25,487 nucleotides of DNA, from assembly GCA_900549685.1 (NCBI GenBank), contig UROX01000017.1, positions 1 to 25,487 of the forward strand, read 5' to 3'. This document shows positions 17,676 through 25,371 of the stretch, piece by piece. This DNA comes from an uncultured Alistipes sp. GTDB lineage: Bacteria > Bacteroidota > Bacteroidia > Bacteroidales > Rikenellaceae. Numbering within the stretch: the stretch's first letter is position 1; every line of letters starts with the position of its first letter. Under the pieces are notes generated by a model. The model had not been told where the DNA came from and did not search any database. It worked only from the letters and a program-made list of their open reading frames with translations. Made by a program: the position numbers and the translations under genes.

Positions 17676-17696
17676 GGTTATCGAAATTATACGGGA

Positions 17697-17704
17697 CAAA
17701 AATA
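17697..17704 (-). promoter_or_regulatory. -7 promoter box for the coiled-coil protein gene
   Basis: On the minus strand this reads TATTTTTG, an exact TAnnTTTG match, 21 bases upstream of the ATG at 17675. It lies between the rpiB terminator and the gene, as expected for an independent promoter. Confidence 0.6.
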
Positions 17705-17729
17705 ACGATTAAATTCCTACATGGGGAAC

Positions 17730-17757
17730 AAAAAAAACGCCCCGAGAGGCGTTTTTG
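17730..17757 (-). terminator. Intrinsic terminator after rpiB
   Basis: On the minus strand AAAAACGCC, a six-base loop and GGCGTTTTT form a 9-bp hairpin that runs into further T residues. It lies 23 bases past the rpiB stop codon and would end transcripts from rpiB and any read-through from the his operon. Confidence 0.88.
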
Positions 17758-17779
17758 TCCTGTGTCCGGATTCCGGGCG

Positions 17780-18232
17780 CTATTTTTTCCATGCCGCGAG
17801 CGGAATTTTGTTCACGCGGTTCTGGTGGCGTCCGCCTTCGAACTCGGTGTCGAGGAAGGCATCCACGATGGCGACGGCCGTTTCGTTGTCGATGAAGCGG
17901 GCCGGCATCGAGCAGATGTTGGCGTCGTTGTGTTTGCGGGCCAGCGTGGCGATCTCGGGTTCCCAGCAGATCGCCGCACGGATGCCCTGATGTTTGTTGA
18001 GCGTCATCGTGATGCCGTTGGCGCTGCCGCACATGGCGATACCGCGGGGCAGCTCGCCCGTTTCGACGGCGTCGGCCAGCGGGTGGGCGTAGTCCGGATA
18101 GTCGCAACTGTCTTCGGATTTGCAGCCGAAGTCGAACACTTCGAATCCCTTCGAGTCGAGGTATCCGATGATGAATTCCTTGAGCTGGAAGCCGGCGTGG
18201 TCGCTGGCGATTCCGATCTTTTTATTTTCCAT
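17780..18232 (-). CDS. Ribose-5-phosphate isomerase B
   Basis: A 150-residue RpiB/LacAB-family isomerase interconverting ribose 5-phosphate and ribulose 5-phosphate in the cytoplasm. Visible family features are IASDHAG (7-13), the DYPDYA segment, C68 in the MCGSANGI loop (equivalent to the catalytic-base cysteine of E. coli RpiB), the HNDANI segment and the C-terminal EGGRHQNRV. It lies 61 bases downstream of hisIE on the same strand. No strong terminator separates them, so some co-transcription is possible, but a -7-like box just upstream suggests its own promoter too. Ribose 5-phosphate is the precursor of PRPP, the HisG substrate, so the neighbourhood makes metabolic sense; that link is an inference. 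Confidence 0.96.
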   Translation of the reverse strand: MENKKIGIASDHAGFQLKEFIIGYLDSKGFEVFDFGCKSEDSCDYPDYAHPLADAVETGELPRGIAMCGSANGITMTLNKHQGIRAAICWEPEIATLARKHNDANICSMPARFIDNETAVAIVDAFLDTEFEGGRHQNRVNKIPLAAWKK

Positions 18233-18260
18233 GTGTTGTCGGTTTTAGCGTTAGAGGGAG

Positions 18261-18268
18261 TAAAGATA
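18261..18268 (-). promoter_or_regulatory. Possible -7 promoter box for rpiB
   Basis: On the minus strand this reads TATCTTTA, one mismatch from TAnnTTTG, 28 bases upstream of the rpiB ATG and within the hisIE-rpiB gap. Confidence 0.4.
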
Positions 18269-18293
18269 ACGAATTCCGGCGATTTCCGGACAT

Positions 18294-18896
18294 CTATTTG
18301 TGTCTCCGGGCCAGTTCTTCCTCCAGATCGGCAATCGACAGACCCTGGTTCTCGAGCAGGACGAGCAGGTGGTAGATCAGGTCCGAGGCTTCGTATACGA
18401 GTCCGTCGTTGTTGCCGGCGACGGCTTCGATGACGCTCTCGACGGCTTCTTCGCCCACTTTCTGCGCGATCTTGGGAGCGCCTTTGGTGAACAGACGGGT
18501 CGTGTACGATCCTTCGGGCATGTCGCGGTGGCGCTGGCGGATCACGCTCTGCAACTGTCCGATGAAGCCTTCGTTCTCGCGTCCGCCGAAACAGGTCTTG
18601 CTGCCCGTGTGGCAGACCGGACCGGCGGGTTCGACGCGGACGAGCAGCGTGTCGTCGTCGCAGTCTTTCTCGATGCTCTTGACCGTTAGAAAGTTGCCGC
18701 TGGTTTCGCCTTTGGTCCACAGCCGGCCTTTGGTGCGGCTGAAAAACGTGACGCGGCCCTCCGAAACCGTCTTTTCGAAAGCCTCTTCATTCATGTAACC
18801 CAACATCAGAACCTGACGGGTGTTGTCGTCCTGAATGATGGCGGGAACGAGTCCCTCGCAGCTCTTGGCTGTGTTCAATTCGCTGAATTTTATCAT
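18294..18896 (-). CDS. HisIE, bifunctional phosphoribosyl-AMP cyclohydrolase / phosphoribosyl-ATP pyrophosphatase
   Basis: A 200-residue fusion catalysing the second and third steps of histidine synthesis: PR-ATP to PR-AMP (HisE) and ring opening of PR-AMP (HisI). The HisI domain (about 1-110) carries LMLGYMNEEA, FFSRTKGRLWTKGETSGN, and the metal-binding cysteines C79, C95 and C102 in DCDDD, GPVCHTG and TCF. The HisE domain (about 112-200) is all-helical, with EGSYTTRLF, KIAQKVGEEAVE and EASDLIYHLLVLL. The start at 18896 overlaps the hisF stop by four bases (ATGA), which fixes it and implies translational coupling. It is the last gene of the his cluster. Confidence 0.97.
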   Translation of the reverse strand: MIKFSELNTAKSCEGLVPAIIQDDNTRQVLMLGYMNEEAFEKTVSEGRVTFFSRTKGRLWTKGETSGNFLTVKSIEKDCDDDTLLVRVEPAGPVCHTGSKTCFGGRENEGFIGQLQSVIRQRHRDMPEGSYTTRLFTKGAPKIAQKVGEEAVESVIEAVAGNNDGLVYEASDLIYHLLVLLENQGLSIADLEEELARRHK

Positions 18897-19648
18897 AATC
18901 TGACGTTTATGTCCATTTCGTGCAATTCTTTTTTCAGGCGGGGGATGGGGATCTCCCCGTAGTGGAAGATGCTGGCGGCCAGCGCCGCGTCGGCTTTGCC
19001 GAGGGTCAGCACGTCGGCGATGTGGCGGACCGTTCCGGCTCCGCCCGAGGCGATGACCGGGATCGAGAGCCGCTCGGAGAGTTCGGCGAACGTCTCGCAG
19101 GGGTAGCCGTTTTTCGTGCCGTCGTGGTCCATCGAGGTGAACAGAATCTCGCCCGCGCCGCGCTGCTGCGCCTCGTCGGCCCATGCGAAAAGTTCCCTGT
19201 CGGTGAGCTGCCGCCCGCCGTGCGTGGTGACTCTCCATCGTCCGTCGATGCGTTTGGCATCGATGGCCACGACGACGAACTGGCTGCCGTACTTCGAGGC
19301 GATGTCGCCGATGAGCTGGGGATTGCGCACGGCGGCGCTGTTTACCGTCACCTTGTCGGCTCCGGCGCCGAGCAGACGTCCCGCGTCGTCGGCCGAGGCG
19401 ATGCCTCCGCCCACGGTGAACGGAATGTCGATCTGCTCGGCGATGCGGGCGACCAGTTCGGCGAAGGTCTTGCGGCCTTCGAACGTGGCGCTGATGTCGA
19501 GGTAGACCAGTTCGTCGGCTCCCTCCCGGGCGTATTTCCGACCCAGTGCGACGGGATCGCCCACGCCCTGCAGGTCGAGAAAGTTGATTCCTTTGACCGT
19601 CTGCCCGTCCTTGATGTCGAGGCAGGGAATGATTCTTTTGGCCAGCAT
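18893..19648 (-). CDS. HisF, imidazole glycerol phosphate synthase cyclase subunit
   Basis: A 251-residue (beta/alpha)8-barrel protein. Using ammonia channelled from HisH, it converts PRFAR to imidazole glycerol phosphate and AICAR. The catalytic aspartates are D11 (IPCLDIKDG) and D130 (VVAIDAK). Phosphate-binding loops are visible as VGGGIAS near 79-85 and ASGGAG near 220. Length is normal. It overlaps hisIE by four bases and begins five bases after the hisA stop, the only junction in this operon without an overlap. Confidence 0.98.
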   Translation of the reverse strand: MLAKRIIPCLDIKDGQTVKGINFLDLQGVGDPVALGRKYAREGADELVYLDISATFEGRKTFAELVARIAEQIDIPFTVGGGIASADDAGRLLGAGADKVTVNSAAVRNPQLIGDIASKYGSQFVVVAIDAKRIDGRWRVTTHGGRQLTDRELFAWADEAQQRGAGEILFTSMDHDGTKNGYPCETFAELSERLSIPVIASGGAGTVRHIADVLTLGKADAALAASIFHYGEIPIPRLKKELHEMDINVRL

Positions 19649-19653
19649 ATCGT

Positions 19654-20388
19654 CTATTCCGTTTTTTTACCGAAGTGTTTTTCCAGCAGGTCGAATCCGA
19701 TGCGGCCCTCGTAGATGGCCTTGCCCACCACGACGCGGCGGAGTCCCCGGGCGTCGAGCGTTTCGATGTCCTCCCAGCCGGATATGCCGCCGCTCACGAT
19801 GATGTCGATGTCGGGGAATTTCTGCTGGAGTCGAGTGTAGAGCGGTACCGACGGGCCGGAGAGCATGCCGTCGCGGGCGATGTCCGTACAGATCGTTTCG
19901 CGGAGTCCCGCCGGGCGGAAACGTTCGATGAGGGCGTCCACGTCCGTGGCCGAAGACTCCTGCCATCCGTTGATGGCGATCTTGCCGTCGCGGGTGTCGG
20001 CGCCGAGGATCATGCGTTCGGGACCGAATTCCTTGAGCCACTGCTCGAAAAGCTCCGGACGGGTCGCGGCGATGCTGCCGCAGATGGCGCGTGCGGCGCC
20101 GCTGTCGAAGACGGAGCGCAGGGCTTCGGCGCTTTTGATGCCGCCGCCGTACTGCACTTCGAGCGAGGTCCGTGTCCGGATGCGCTCCAGTACGTGCAGA
20201 TTGACCGGATGCGAGGCTTTGGCTCCGTCCAGATCGACCAGATGCAGCCTCCGGGCGCCGCAGGCTTCGTAGCGCAGGGCGGCTTCGAGCGGGTCCTTGT
20301 AGTAGACGGTGCGGCGTGCGTAGTCGCCTTGGGTCAGGCGGACGCATTCGCCGCCGATCATGTCGATGGCCGGAATGATTTCGATCAT
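19654..20388 (-). CDS. HisA, ProFAR isomerase
   Basis: A 244-residue (beta/alpha)8-barrel isomerase converting ProFAR to PRFAR by an Amadori rearrangement. It starts IIPAIDMIGGECVRL, with catalytic D9. The other motifs are VDLDGA, YGGGIKS (80-86), D131 in the GADTRDGKIAINGW segment, TDIARDGMLSGP with the second-half active-site residues, and VSGGIS near 210. It overlaps hisH by four bases at its start and lies five bases before hisF. Only a histidine pathway role is evident, not the PriA-type dual function, because it is embedded in the his operon. Confidence 0.97.
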   Translation of the reverse strand: MIEIIPAIDMIGGECVRLTQGDYARRTVYYKDPLEAALRYEACGARRLHLVDLDGAKASHPVNLHVLERIRTRTSLEVQYGGGIKSAEALRSVFDSGAARAICGSIAATRPELFEQWLKEFGPERMILGADTRDGKIAINGWQESSATDVDALIERFRPAGLRETICTDIARDGMLSGPSVPLYTRLQQKFPDIDIIVSGGISGWEDIETLDARGLRRVVVGKAIYEGRIGFDLLEKHFGKKTE

Positions 20389-20966
20389 AACGAGAGAAAG
20401 TTTTTCAGGATGCGTTCGCCCGCCGAAGCGCTCTTTTCGGGGTGGAACTGCGTTCCGTAGAAGTTATCGCGGCGGATGGCCGCACTGAACGTTTCGCCGT
20501 AGGTCGTCGTGGCGATCGTGTCGGCGTTTACCGTGGGCGCGTAGGAGTGGACATAGTAGACGTATTCTCCCTCGGCCATGCCTTCGAAAAGACCGCTCTC
20601 GAGACGCTCGATGCTGTCCCATCCCATGTGGGGCACCTTGAGTCCCGGAGCGTCGAGCCGCTTCACCTCGTTGTCGAAGATGCCGAGGCACTGCGTGTCG
20701 CCTTCTTCGCTGCTGCGGCAGAGCAGTTGCACGCCGATGCAGATGCCCAGTACGGGCCGGGTCAGCGACCGGATCGTCTCGACGAGTCCGCGTTCGCGCA
20801 GTTTGTCCATCGCGCGCGAGGCTTCGCCCACGCCGGGAAGCAGCACCCGGTCGGCCGAGCGGATTTCTTCGGGACACGAGGTGATGCGGTATTCGGCTCC
20901 GAGCCGTCCGAGCGCGTTGGCCACGGAGCGGAGGTTGCCGGTGTCGTAGTCGATGATTGCGATCAT
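20385..20966 (-). CDS. HisH, imidazole glycerol phosphate synthase glutaminase subunit
   Basis: A 193-residue class I glutamine amidotransferase that hydrolyses glutamine and passes ammonia to HisF. The catalytic triad is C76 in LGICIGVQLL with H175 and E177 in FHPEKS. LPGVGEASRAM (43-53) and the HMGWDSI segment contact HisF or the oxyanion region. Both ends overlap neighbours by four bases (hisB before, hisA after), which sets the start at 20966 (MIAIIDYDTGNLRSV). Confidence 0.97.
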   Translation of the reverse strand: MIAIIDYDTGNLRSVANALGRLGAEYRITSCPEEIRSADRVLLPGVGEASRAMDKLRERGLVETIRSLTRPVLGICIGVQLLCRSSEEGDTQCLGIFDNEVKRLDAPGLKVPHMGWDSIERLESGLFEGMAEGEYVYYVHSYAPTVNADTIATTTYGETFSAAIRRDNFYGTQFHPEKSASAGERILKNFLSL

Positions 20967-22090
20967 AAGATGCCTTTGCTGCTGGGTAATTCGAACCGGA
21001 AGCCGTTTCGGGTGATGGCCATGCGCACGGCACGGGCGAACGCCTTGAAAACGCCTTCGATCTTGTGATGTTCGTTCTCTCCGTCGGCTTCGATGTGGAG
21101 GTTGCACCGGGCCGAGTCGGCGAAACTTTTGAAAAAGTGGCGGAACATTTCCGTGGGTACGTCGCCGACATACTCTCTGCGGAACGGGACATCCCATCGG
21201 AAGTCGATCCTGCCGCCGAAGTCGATCAGCACCGCGGCCCGGCATTCGTCCATCGGGAGGCAGAAACCGTAGCGTTCGATGCCCAGTTTCGAGCCGAGCG
21301 CCCGGTGGACGGCTTCGCCCAGTGCGATGGCCGTGTCTTCGATCGTGTGGTGCTCGTCCACCTGCAGGTCGCCTCTGACTTCGGCCACGAGCGAGACGCC
21401 CGCGTGGTGGACGATCTGTTCGAGCATGTGGTCGAAGAATTTCAGCCCCGTATCGATGCGGCTGGGACCCTGCCCGTCCAGATCGAGGGCGATTCGGATG
21501 TCGGTCTCTTTGGTCGTGCGGCGGATTTCGGCCGTGCGTTCGCCCGCACGGAGGTATTTCCATATTTCGTTCCAGTCGTCCGTAATCAGTGCGCAGACGT
21601 CGTCGAGTCCGTTCTCGGAAATCGTTTTCGAACCTCCCTCAAAGGGCTGGAACAGAATGCCCCGTGCGCCGAGGTTGCGGGCCAGCTGCATGTCCGTCGG
21701 GCGGTCGCCGATCACATAGGAGCCTTGCAGGTCGTAGTCACCTGCCGTGTAACGGCCGAACATGCCGGTGCCCGGCTTGCGGGTGGGGGCATGGTCTTCG
21801 GGCATCGTGGGGTCGATCAGCACGTCGTCGAAACGGACGCCCTCGCCCTCGAAAGTCCGCATCATCAGGTTGTGGACGGGCCAGAACGTTTCGGCGGGGA
21901 ACGATTCCGTACCCAGTCCGTCCTGGTTGGTGGCCATCACCAGTTCGTAGTTCAGCCCTGCGATCCGGCTCATGGTGGAGATCGCTCCCGGAACGAAGGT
22001 CAGTTTCTCGAACGAATCGACCTGAAAATCGGTCGGCGGTTCGACGATCAGCGTGCCGTCGCGGTCGATGAAAAGCGCTCGTTTCCTCAT
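20963..22090 (-). CDS. HisB, bifunctional histidinol-phosphatase / imidazoleglycerol-phosphate dehydratase
   Basis: A 375-residue fusion of E. coli type. The N-terminal HAD phosphatase domain (about 1-165) has the nucleophile motif DRDGT (D9, D11), ATNQDGLG and IGDRPTDMQLA, and dephosphorylates histidinol phosphate. The C-terminal dehydratase domain (about 185-375) has FFDHMLEQ, DEHHTIEDTAIALGEA, PMDECRA, and the late FGGR and EHHKIEGVFKAFARA segments, and ends in LPSSKGIL like the enterobacterial protein. The four cysteine/histidine positions that bind zinc in the E. coli phosphatase loop are replaced here (D93, T95, A101, T103 in the IDPTMPEDHAPTRKP loop). The start at 22090 overlaps hisC by four bases. 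Confidence 0.97.
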   Translation of the reverse strand: MRKRALFIDRDGTLIVEPPTDFQVDSFEKLTFVPGAISTMSRIAGLNYELVMATNQDGLGTESFPAETFWPVHNLMMRTFEGEGVRFDDVLIDPTMPEDHAPTRKPGTGMFGRYTAGDYDLQGSYVIGDRPTDMQLARNLGARGILFQPFEGGSKTISENGLDDVCALITDDWNEIWKYLRAGERTAEIRRTTKETDIRIALDLDGQGPSRIDTGLKFFDHMLEQIVHHAGVSLVAEVRGDLQVDEHHTIEDTAIALGEAVHRALGSKLGIERYGFCLPMDECRAAVLIDFGGRIDFRWDVPFRREYVGDVPTEMFRHFFKSFADSARCNLHIEADGENEHHKIEGVFKAFARAVRMAITRNGFRFELPSSKGIL

Positions 22091-23124
22091 GCTTGCAGGT
22101 TTTTGAAGATTTCGATCAGGCGGGTGTTCTCCTGCGGCGTGCCGATCGTGATGCGCAGGCAGCCCTCGCAGCCGGCCACGCGCGACCGGTCGCGGACGAT
22201 CACGCCCGATTCGATCAGCAGTTCGTATATTTTTCTCGGAGCGGTCGTCTCGACCAGCAGGAAGTTGGCGTCCGAGGGGTATATCCTGCGGACCGTCGGG
22301 ACCGAGGCGAGAGCTTCGGCCACCCGGCGGCGTTCGCTCCGGATTTCGGCCACCTGTCCGGCTATGCCGTGCCGCAGCTCTTCGAGTACGGTCCGCTGCG
22401 TGATGATGTTGATGTTGTAGGGGTATTTCACGCGGCTCATCGTCCGGACGATCTCTTCGCCGGCGAAGGCCAGACCCAGCCGCAGACCGGCCATGCCCCA
22501 TGCCTTGGAGAGCGTTTGCAGCACGACGAGGTTCGGGAATTCGTTCAGACGGCCCAGAAATCCGTCCTGTTCGGCGAAGTCGATGTAGGCTTCGTCGAGC
22601 ACGACGATACCGCTGAACGAGCGGATGATCCGCTCGATGGTTTCGGTCGGAAAGCAGTTGCCCGTCGGGTTGTTCGGCGAGCAGATGAACAGCAGCCGGG
22701 TATCCGGGTCCGTCGCGGCGAGCAGTTTGTCCGGATCGAGCGCGAACCCGGCTTCGAGCGGGACTTCGCGCATTTCGACGTCGTTGATGGCGGCTGCCAC
22801 TTTGTACATGCCGTAGGTCGGGGCGATCGAGACGGCGTTGTGTCGTCGCGGTTCGCAGAAAACGCGGAACACCAGGTCGATCGGTTCGTCCGAGCCGTTG
22901 CCGACGAAGATCCTCTCCGGTGCGATGCCCTTGATTTCGGCGATGCGCCGTTTGAGCGTCTTCTGGTGCGGGTCGGGATAGCGGTTGTATCCGTTTTCGT
23001 AGGGGCTTTCGTTGGCGTCGAGGTAGATGCCCAGTTCGCCCTCGTACTCGTCCCGTGCGGTGGAATAGGGGGAGAGGCTGCGGATATTGTCTCTGAAGAG
23101 TGTGCGTATGTCCATGTTCGTCAT
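22087..23124 (-). CDS. HisC, histidinol-phosphate aminotransferase
   Basis: A 345-residue fold-type I PLP aminotransferase converting imidazole acetol phosphate and glutamate to histidinol phosphate and 2-oxoglutarate. Visible landmarks are LDANESPY (35-42), the YPDPHQ turn (49-54), GNGSDEPIDL (75-84), CSPNNPTGN (148-156), DEAYIDF (177-183) and the PLP lysine K207 in TLSKAWGMAGLRLG. The C-terminal FLLVET and CLRITIGTPQEN segments bind the substrate phosphate. The ATG at 23124 overlaps the hisD stop by four bases and is preferred over the in-frame ATG nine bases later because every neighbouring overlap has the same form. Confidence 0.97.
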   Translation of the reverse strand: MTNMDIRTLFRDNIRSLSPYSTARDEYEGELGIYLDANESPYENGYNRYPDPHQKTLKRRIAEIKGIAPERIFVGNGSDEPIDLVFRVFCEPRRHNAVSIAPTYGMYKVAAAINDVEMREVPLEAGFALDPDKLLAATDPDTRLLFICSPNNPTGNCFPTETIERIIRSFSGIVVLDEAYIDFAEQDGFLGRLNEFPNLVVLQTLSKAWGMAGLRLGLAFAGEEIVRTMSRVKYPYNINIITQRTVLEELRHGIAGQVAEIRSERRRVAEALASVPTVRRIYPSDANFLLVETTAPRKIYELLIESGVIVRDRSRVAGCEGCLRITIGTPQENTRLIEIFKNLQA

Positions 23125-24404
23125 CGTGTTTTCAGCCGGACCGATACGGCGTTGCGGTGGGCGTCCAGCCCTTCGGCCGCGGCCATCGTCTCGATCACGG
23201 GACCGATGGTGCGGAGACCTTCGGGCGATATTTCCTGAAAGGTGATTTTCCGGGTGAAGCTGTCGAGGTTCACGCCGCTGAACGAACGGGCCCAGCCGTA
23301 GGTGGGCAGCGTGTGGTTGGTGCCGGAGGCGTAGTCGCCTGCGCTTTCGGGCGTGTAGTTGCCGATGAAGACGCTGCCGGCGGCCGTGATGCGTTCGGCG
23401 ATGGTCCACGGGTCTTTCATCGAGACGATAAGGTGTTCCGGTGCGTAGGCATTGCTGAACGCGATCAGATCGTCGGGCGAGTCCATCACGACGATGCGGC
23501 TGTTGTCGAGCGCCCGTCCGGCGATTTCCGCGCGGGACAGGGCTTCGGTCTGCCGTCTTACTTCCCTCATCACCTGTTCGGCCACGCTCCGCGAGGGCGT
23601 GAGCAGAATGACCTGCGAGTCGGGACCGTGTTCGGCCTGCGAGAGCAGGTCGGCCGCCACGAATTCGGGTACGGCCGTCGAGTCGGCCATGACGAGCACT
23701 TCCGAGGGACCTGCGGGCATGTCGATGGCCACGGCCGAAGAGGCGACCGCCTGCTTGGCTGCGGTGACGTACTGGTTGCCGGGGCCGAAAATCTTGTCCG
23801 CCTTGGGAATGCTTCGGGTGCCGTAGGCCATCGCGGCGATGGCCTGGGCGCCTCCGACCTTGAAGATTCGCGTCACGCCGGCCACCAAGGCGGCATAGAG
23901 GATGGCCGGAGCGATCTTGCCGTCCTTGCCCGGAGGCGTGCACAGCACGATCTGGGGGCATCCCGCCACGCGGGCCGGAACGGCGAGCATCAGCACGGTC
24001 GAGAAGAGCGGGGCCGATCCCCCCGGAATGTACAGTCCCACGCGCCGGATCGGTACGGCGCGTTGCAGGCAGCGTACGCCCGGCGTCGTTTCGACTTCGA
24101 CCGGCCGGCACCGTTGGGCGGCGTGGAATGTCTCGATGTTCCGGGCTGCGGCCGCGACGGCCTGTTTCAGTTCGTCGGATACGGTTTCCGCCGCTTCGGC
24201 AATTTCGTCGGGCGAGACTTCGAGCGAAGTCAGTTCCACACCGTCTATCTCTTTCGTCAGCCTCCGCAGCGCCTCGTCGCCTTCCGTCCGCACGGCGTCG
24301 AGGATGGCGTTCACCCTCGGACCGATTACGGATCGGTCGATCTGGGGCCTTTGCAGCAGCCGCTCCCACTGCCGGGGATCGGGATTCACGATAATTTCCA
24401 TCAT
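23121..24404 (-). CDS. HisD, histidinol dehydrogenase
   Basis: A 427-residue zinc enzyme making the last two NAD-dependent oxidations, histidinol to histidine. Key features are the VGLYIPGG loop (122-129), FKVGGAQAIAAMAYGT (181-196), DKIFGPGNQYV (203-213), zinc ligands Q256 and H259 in LLSQAEHG, the catalytic pair E323-H324 in APEHLIV, and GDYASGTNHTLPT (356-367), with a late H416 from the partner subunit. Length matches the family. The first of two adjacent Met codons, at 24404, overlaps the hisG stop by four bases. Confidence 0.98.
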   Translation of the reverse strand: MMEIIVNPDPRQWERLLQRPQIDRSVIGPRVNAILDAVRTEGDEALRRLTKEIDGVELTSLEVSPDEIAEAAETVSDELKQAVAAAARNIETFHAAQRCRPVEVETTPGVRCLQRAVPIRRVGLYIPGGSAPLFSTVLMLAVPARVAGCPQIVLCTPPGKDGKIAPAILYAALVAGVTRIFKVGGAQAIAAMAYGTRSIPKADKIFGPGNQYVTAAKQAVASSAVAIDMPAGPSEVLVMADSTAVPEFVAADLLSQAEHGPDSQVILLTPSRSVAEQVMREVRRQTEALSRAEIAGRALDNSRIVVMDSPDDLIAFSNAYAPEHLIVSMKDPWTIAERITAAGSVFIGNYTPESAGDYASGTNHTLPTYGWARSFSGVNLDSFTRKITFQEISPEGLRTIGPVIETMAAAEGLDAHRNAVSVRLKTR

Positions 24405-25252
24405 CGGATCATTTTTTCGAGTGAGAGGACCAGTATGTCTTCGGCACCGATGGCCTTGAGCTGTTCGATCTTGGTCCACAGTTCCTTTTCGTTGATAACC
24501 ACGTGGATCGAACTCCATCCCTCCTGCGCCAGCGGCAGGATCGTGGGACTCTTCATGCCGGGCAGCAGACGGATGGCTTCGGGTATCTTCTCGTGCGGCA
24601 GGTTGAGCAGCACGTATTTCATGCCCCGGCTGCGTTCCACGGCCTCGATGCGGAAGAGCAGCTGCGCGAGCAGCTGCCGTTTCTCCTCGTCCAGCGTTTT
24701 TCCCGAAATCAGGACCGCTTCCGAGAACAGGACTTTTTCGACCTCTTTCAGTCCGTTGGTGACGAGCGTGCCGCCCGAGCTTACAATGTCGAAAATGGCA
24801 TCGGCCATGCCGACCGAAGGGGCTATCTCGACCGATCCTGCGATTTCGTGGATGTCGGCCTCGATGCCGTTCTTTTCGAAAAAGCGCGACAGAATGACCG
24901 GATAGGACGTGGCGATGCGTTTGCCGTTGAAATAACCGAGTCCTTCGTAGGCCTCCGCTTTCGGAATGGCCAGCGATATGCGGCATTTGCCGAAGCCCAG
25001 CGGGTGGACGATCTCGACGTCGAACCCTTTTTCCTCCACTTCGTTCAGTCCCACGACACCCACGTCGGCCACGCCCATTGAGACGGCCTGCGGAATGTCG
25101 TCGTCGCGCAGGTAGAGCACTTCGAGCGGGAAGTCGCCGCTGCGGGCCAGCAGCTTGCGTTTGCCGTTTTCGATGGATACGCCCGCTTCGGAAAGCAGTT
25201 CGAGGCTGTCCTCGTTGAGCCGGCCCTTGGCCTGGATCGCTATTCTTAGCAT
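24401..25252 (-). CDS. HisG, ATP phosphoribosyltransferase (long form)
   Basis: A 283-residue enzyme for the first committed step, ATP plus PRPP to PR-ATP. It begins MLRIAIQAKGRL and includes the LRDDDIPQAVSMG segment and the PRPP loop DAIFDIVSSGGTL (151-163). The C-terminal ACT-like regulatory domain (about 205-283, MKYVLLNLPHEK, PGMKSPTILPL, SSIHVVI) marks the long form, which is feedback-inhibited by histidine and does not need HisZ. The start at 25252 is chosen because upstream in-frame codons run through the attenuator hairpin. It is the first structural gene of the operon and lies 35 bases after the leader terminator hairpin, so it should be controlled both by attenuation and by feedback. 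Confidence 0.98.
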   Translation of the reverse strand: MLRIAIQAKGRLNEDSLELLSEAGVSIENGKRKLLARSGDFPLEVLYLRDDDIPQAVSMGVADVGVVGLNEVEEKGFDVEIVHPLGFGKCRISLAIPKAEAYEGLGYFNGKRIATSYPVILSRFFEKNGIEADIHEIAGSVEIAPSVGMADAIFDIVSSGGTLVTNGLKEVEKVLFSEAVLISGKTLDEEKRQLLAQLLFRIEAVERSRGMKYVLLNLPHEKIPEAIRLLPGMKSPTILPLAQEGWSSIHVVINEKELWTKIEQLKAIGAEDILVLSLEKMIR

Positions 25253-25286
25253 ATTTTCGTCGTTTAAAGTTTTGTCGTAACCGGTT

Positions 25287-25322
25287 GAAAAAAAGAGGCT
25301 CACCTTTGTCGGGTAAGCCTCT
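25287..25322 (-). terminator. his attenuator terminator hairpin
   Basis: On the minus strand AGAGGCTTACC (25322-25312) pairs with GGTGAGCCTCT (25304-25294): eleven base pairs with one G-U, a seven-base loop CGACAAA, and then an uninterrupted T tract (25294-25288). It lies between the His-rich leader ORF and hisG, so it terminates the leader transcript before the structural genes unless the 5' arm is captured by the antiterminator segment. Confidence 0.93.
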
Positions 25323-25363
25323 GTATGACGGAATATCTCGTTTCGTATTCGGATACACACCGC

Positions 25364-25371
25364 AGCCTACC
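25364..25371 (-). promoter_or_regulatory. Candidate antiterminator segment of the his attenuator
   Basis: The minus-strand segment GGTAGGCT covers the last leader codon, its TAG stop and the next base triplet. As RNA it can pair over eight positions (two G-U) with AGGCUUACC, the 5' arm of the terminator. A ribosome stalled at the His codons upstream would leave it exposed; a ribosome finishing at the stop codon would cover it. The pairing is seen in sequence; its function is inferred. Confidence 0.65.
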
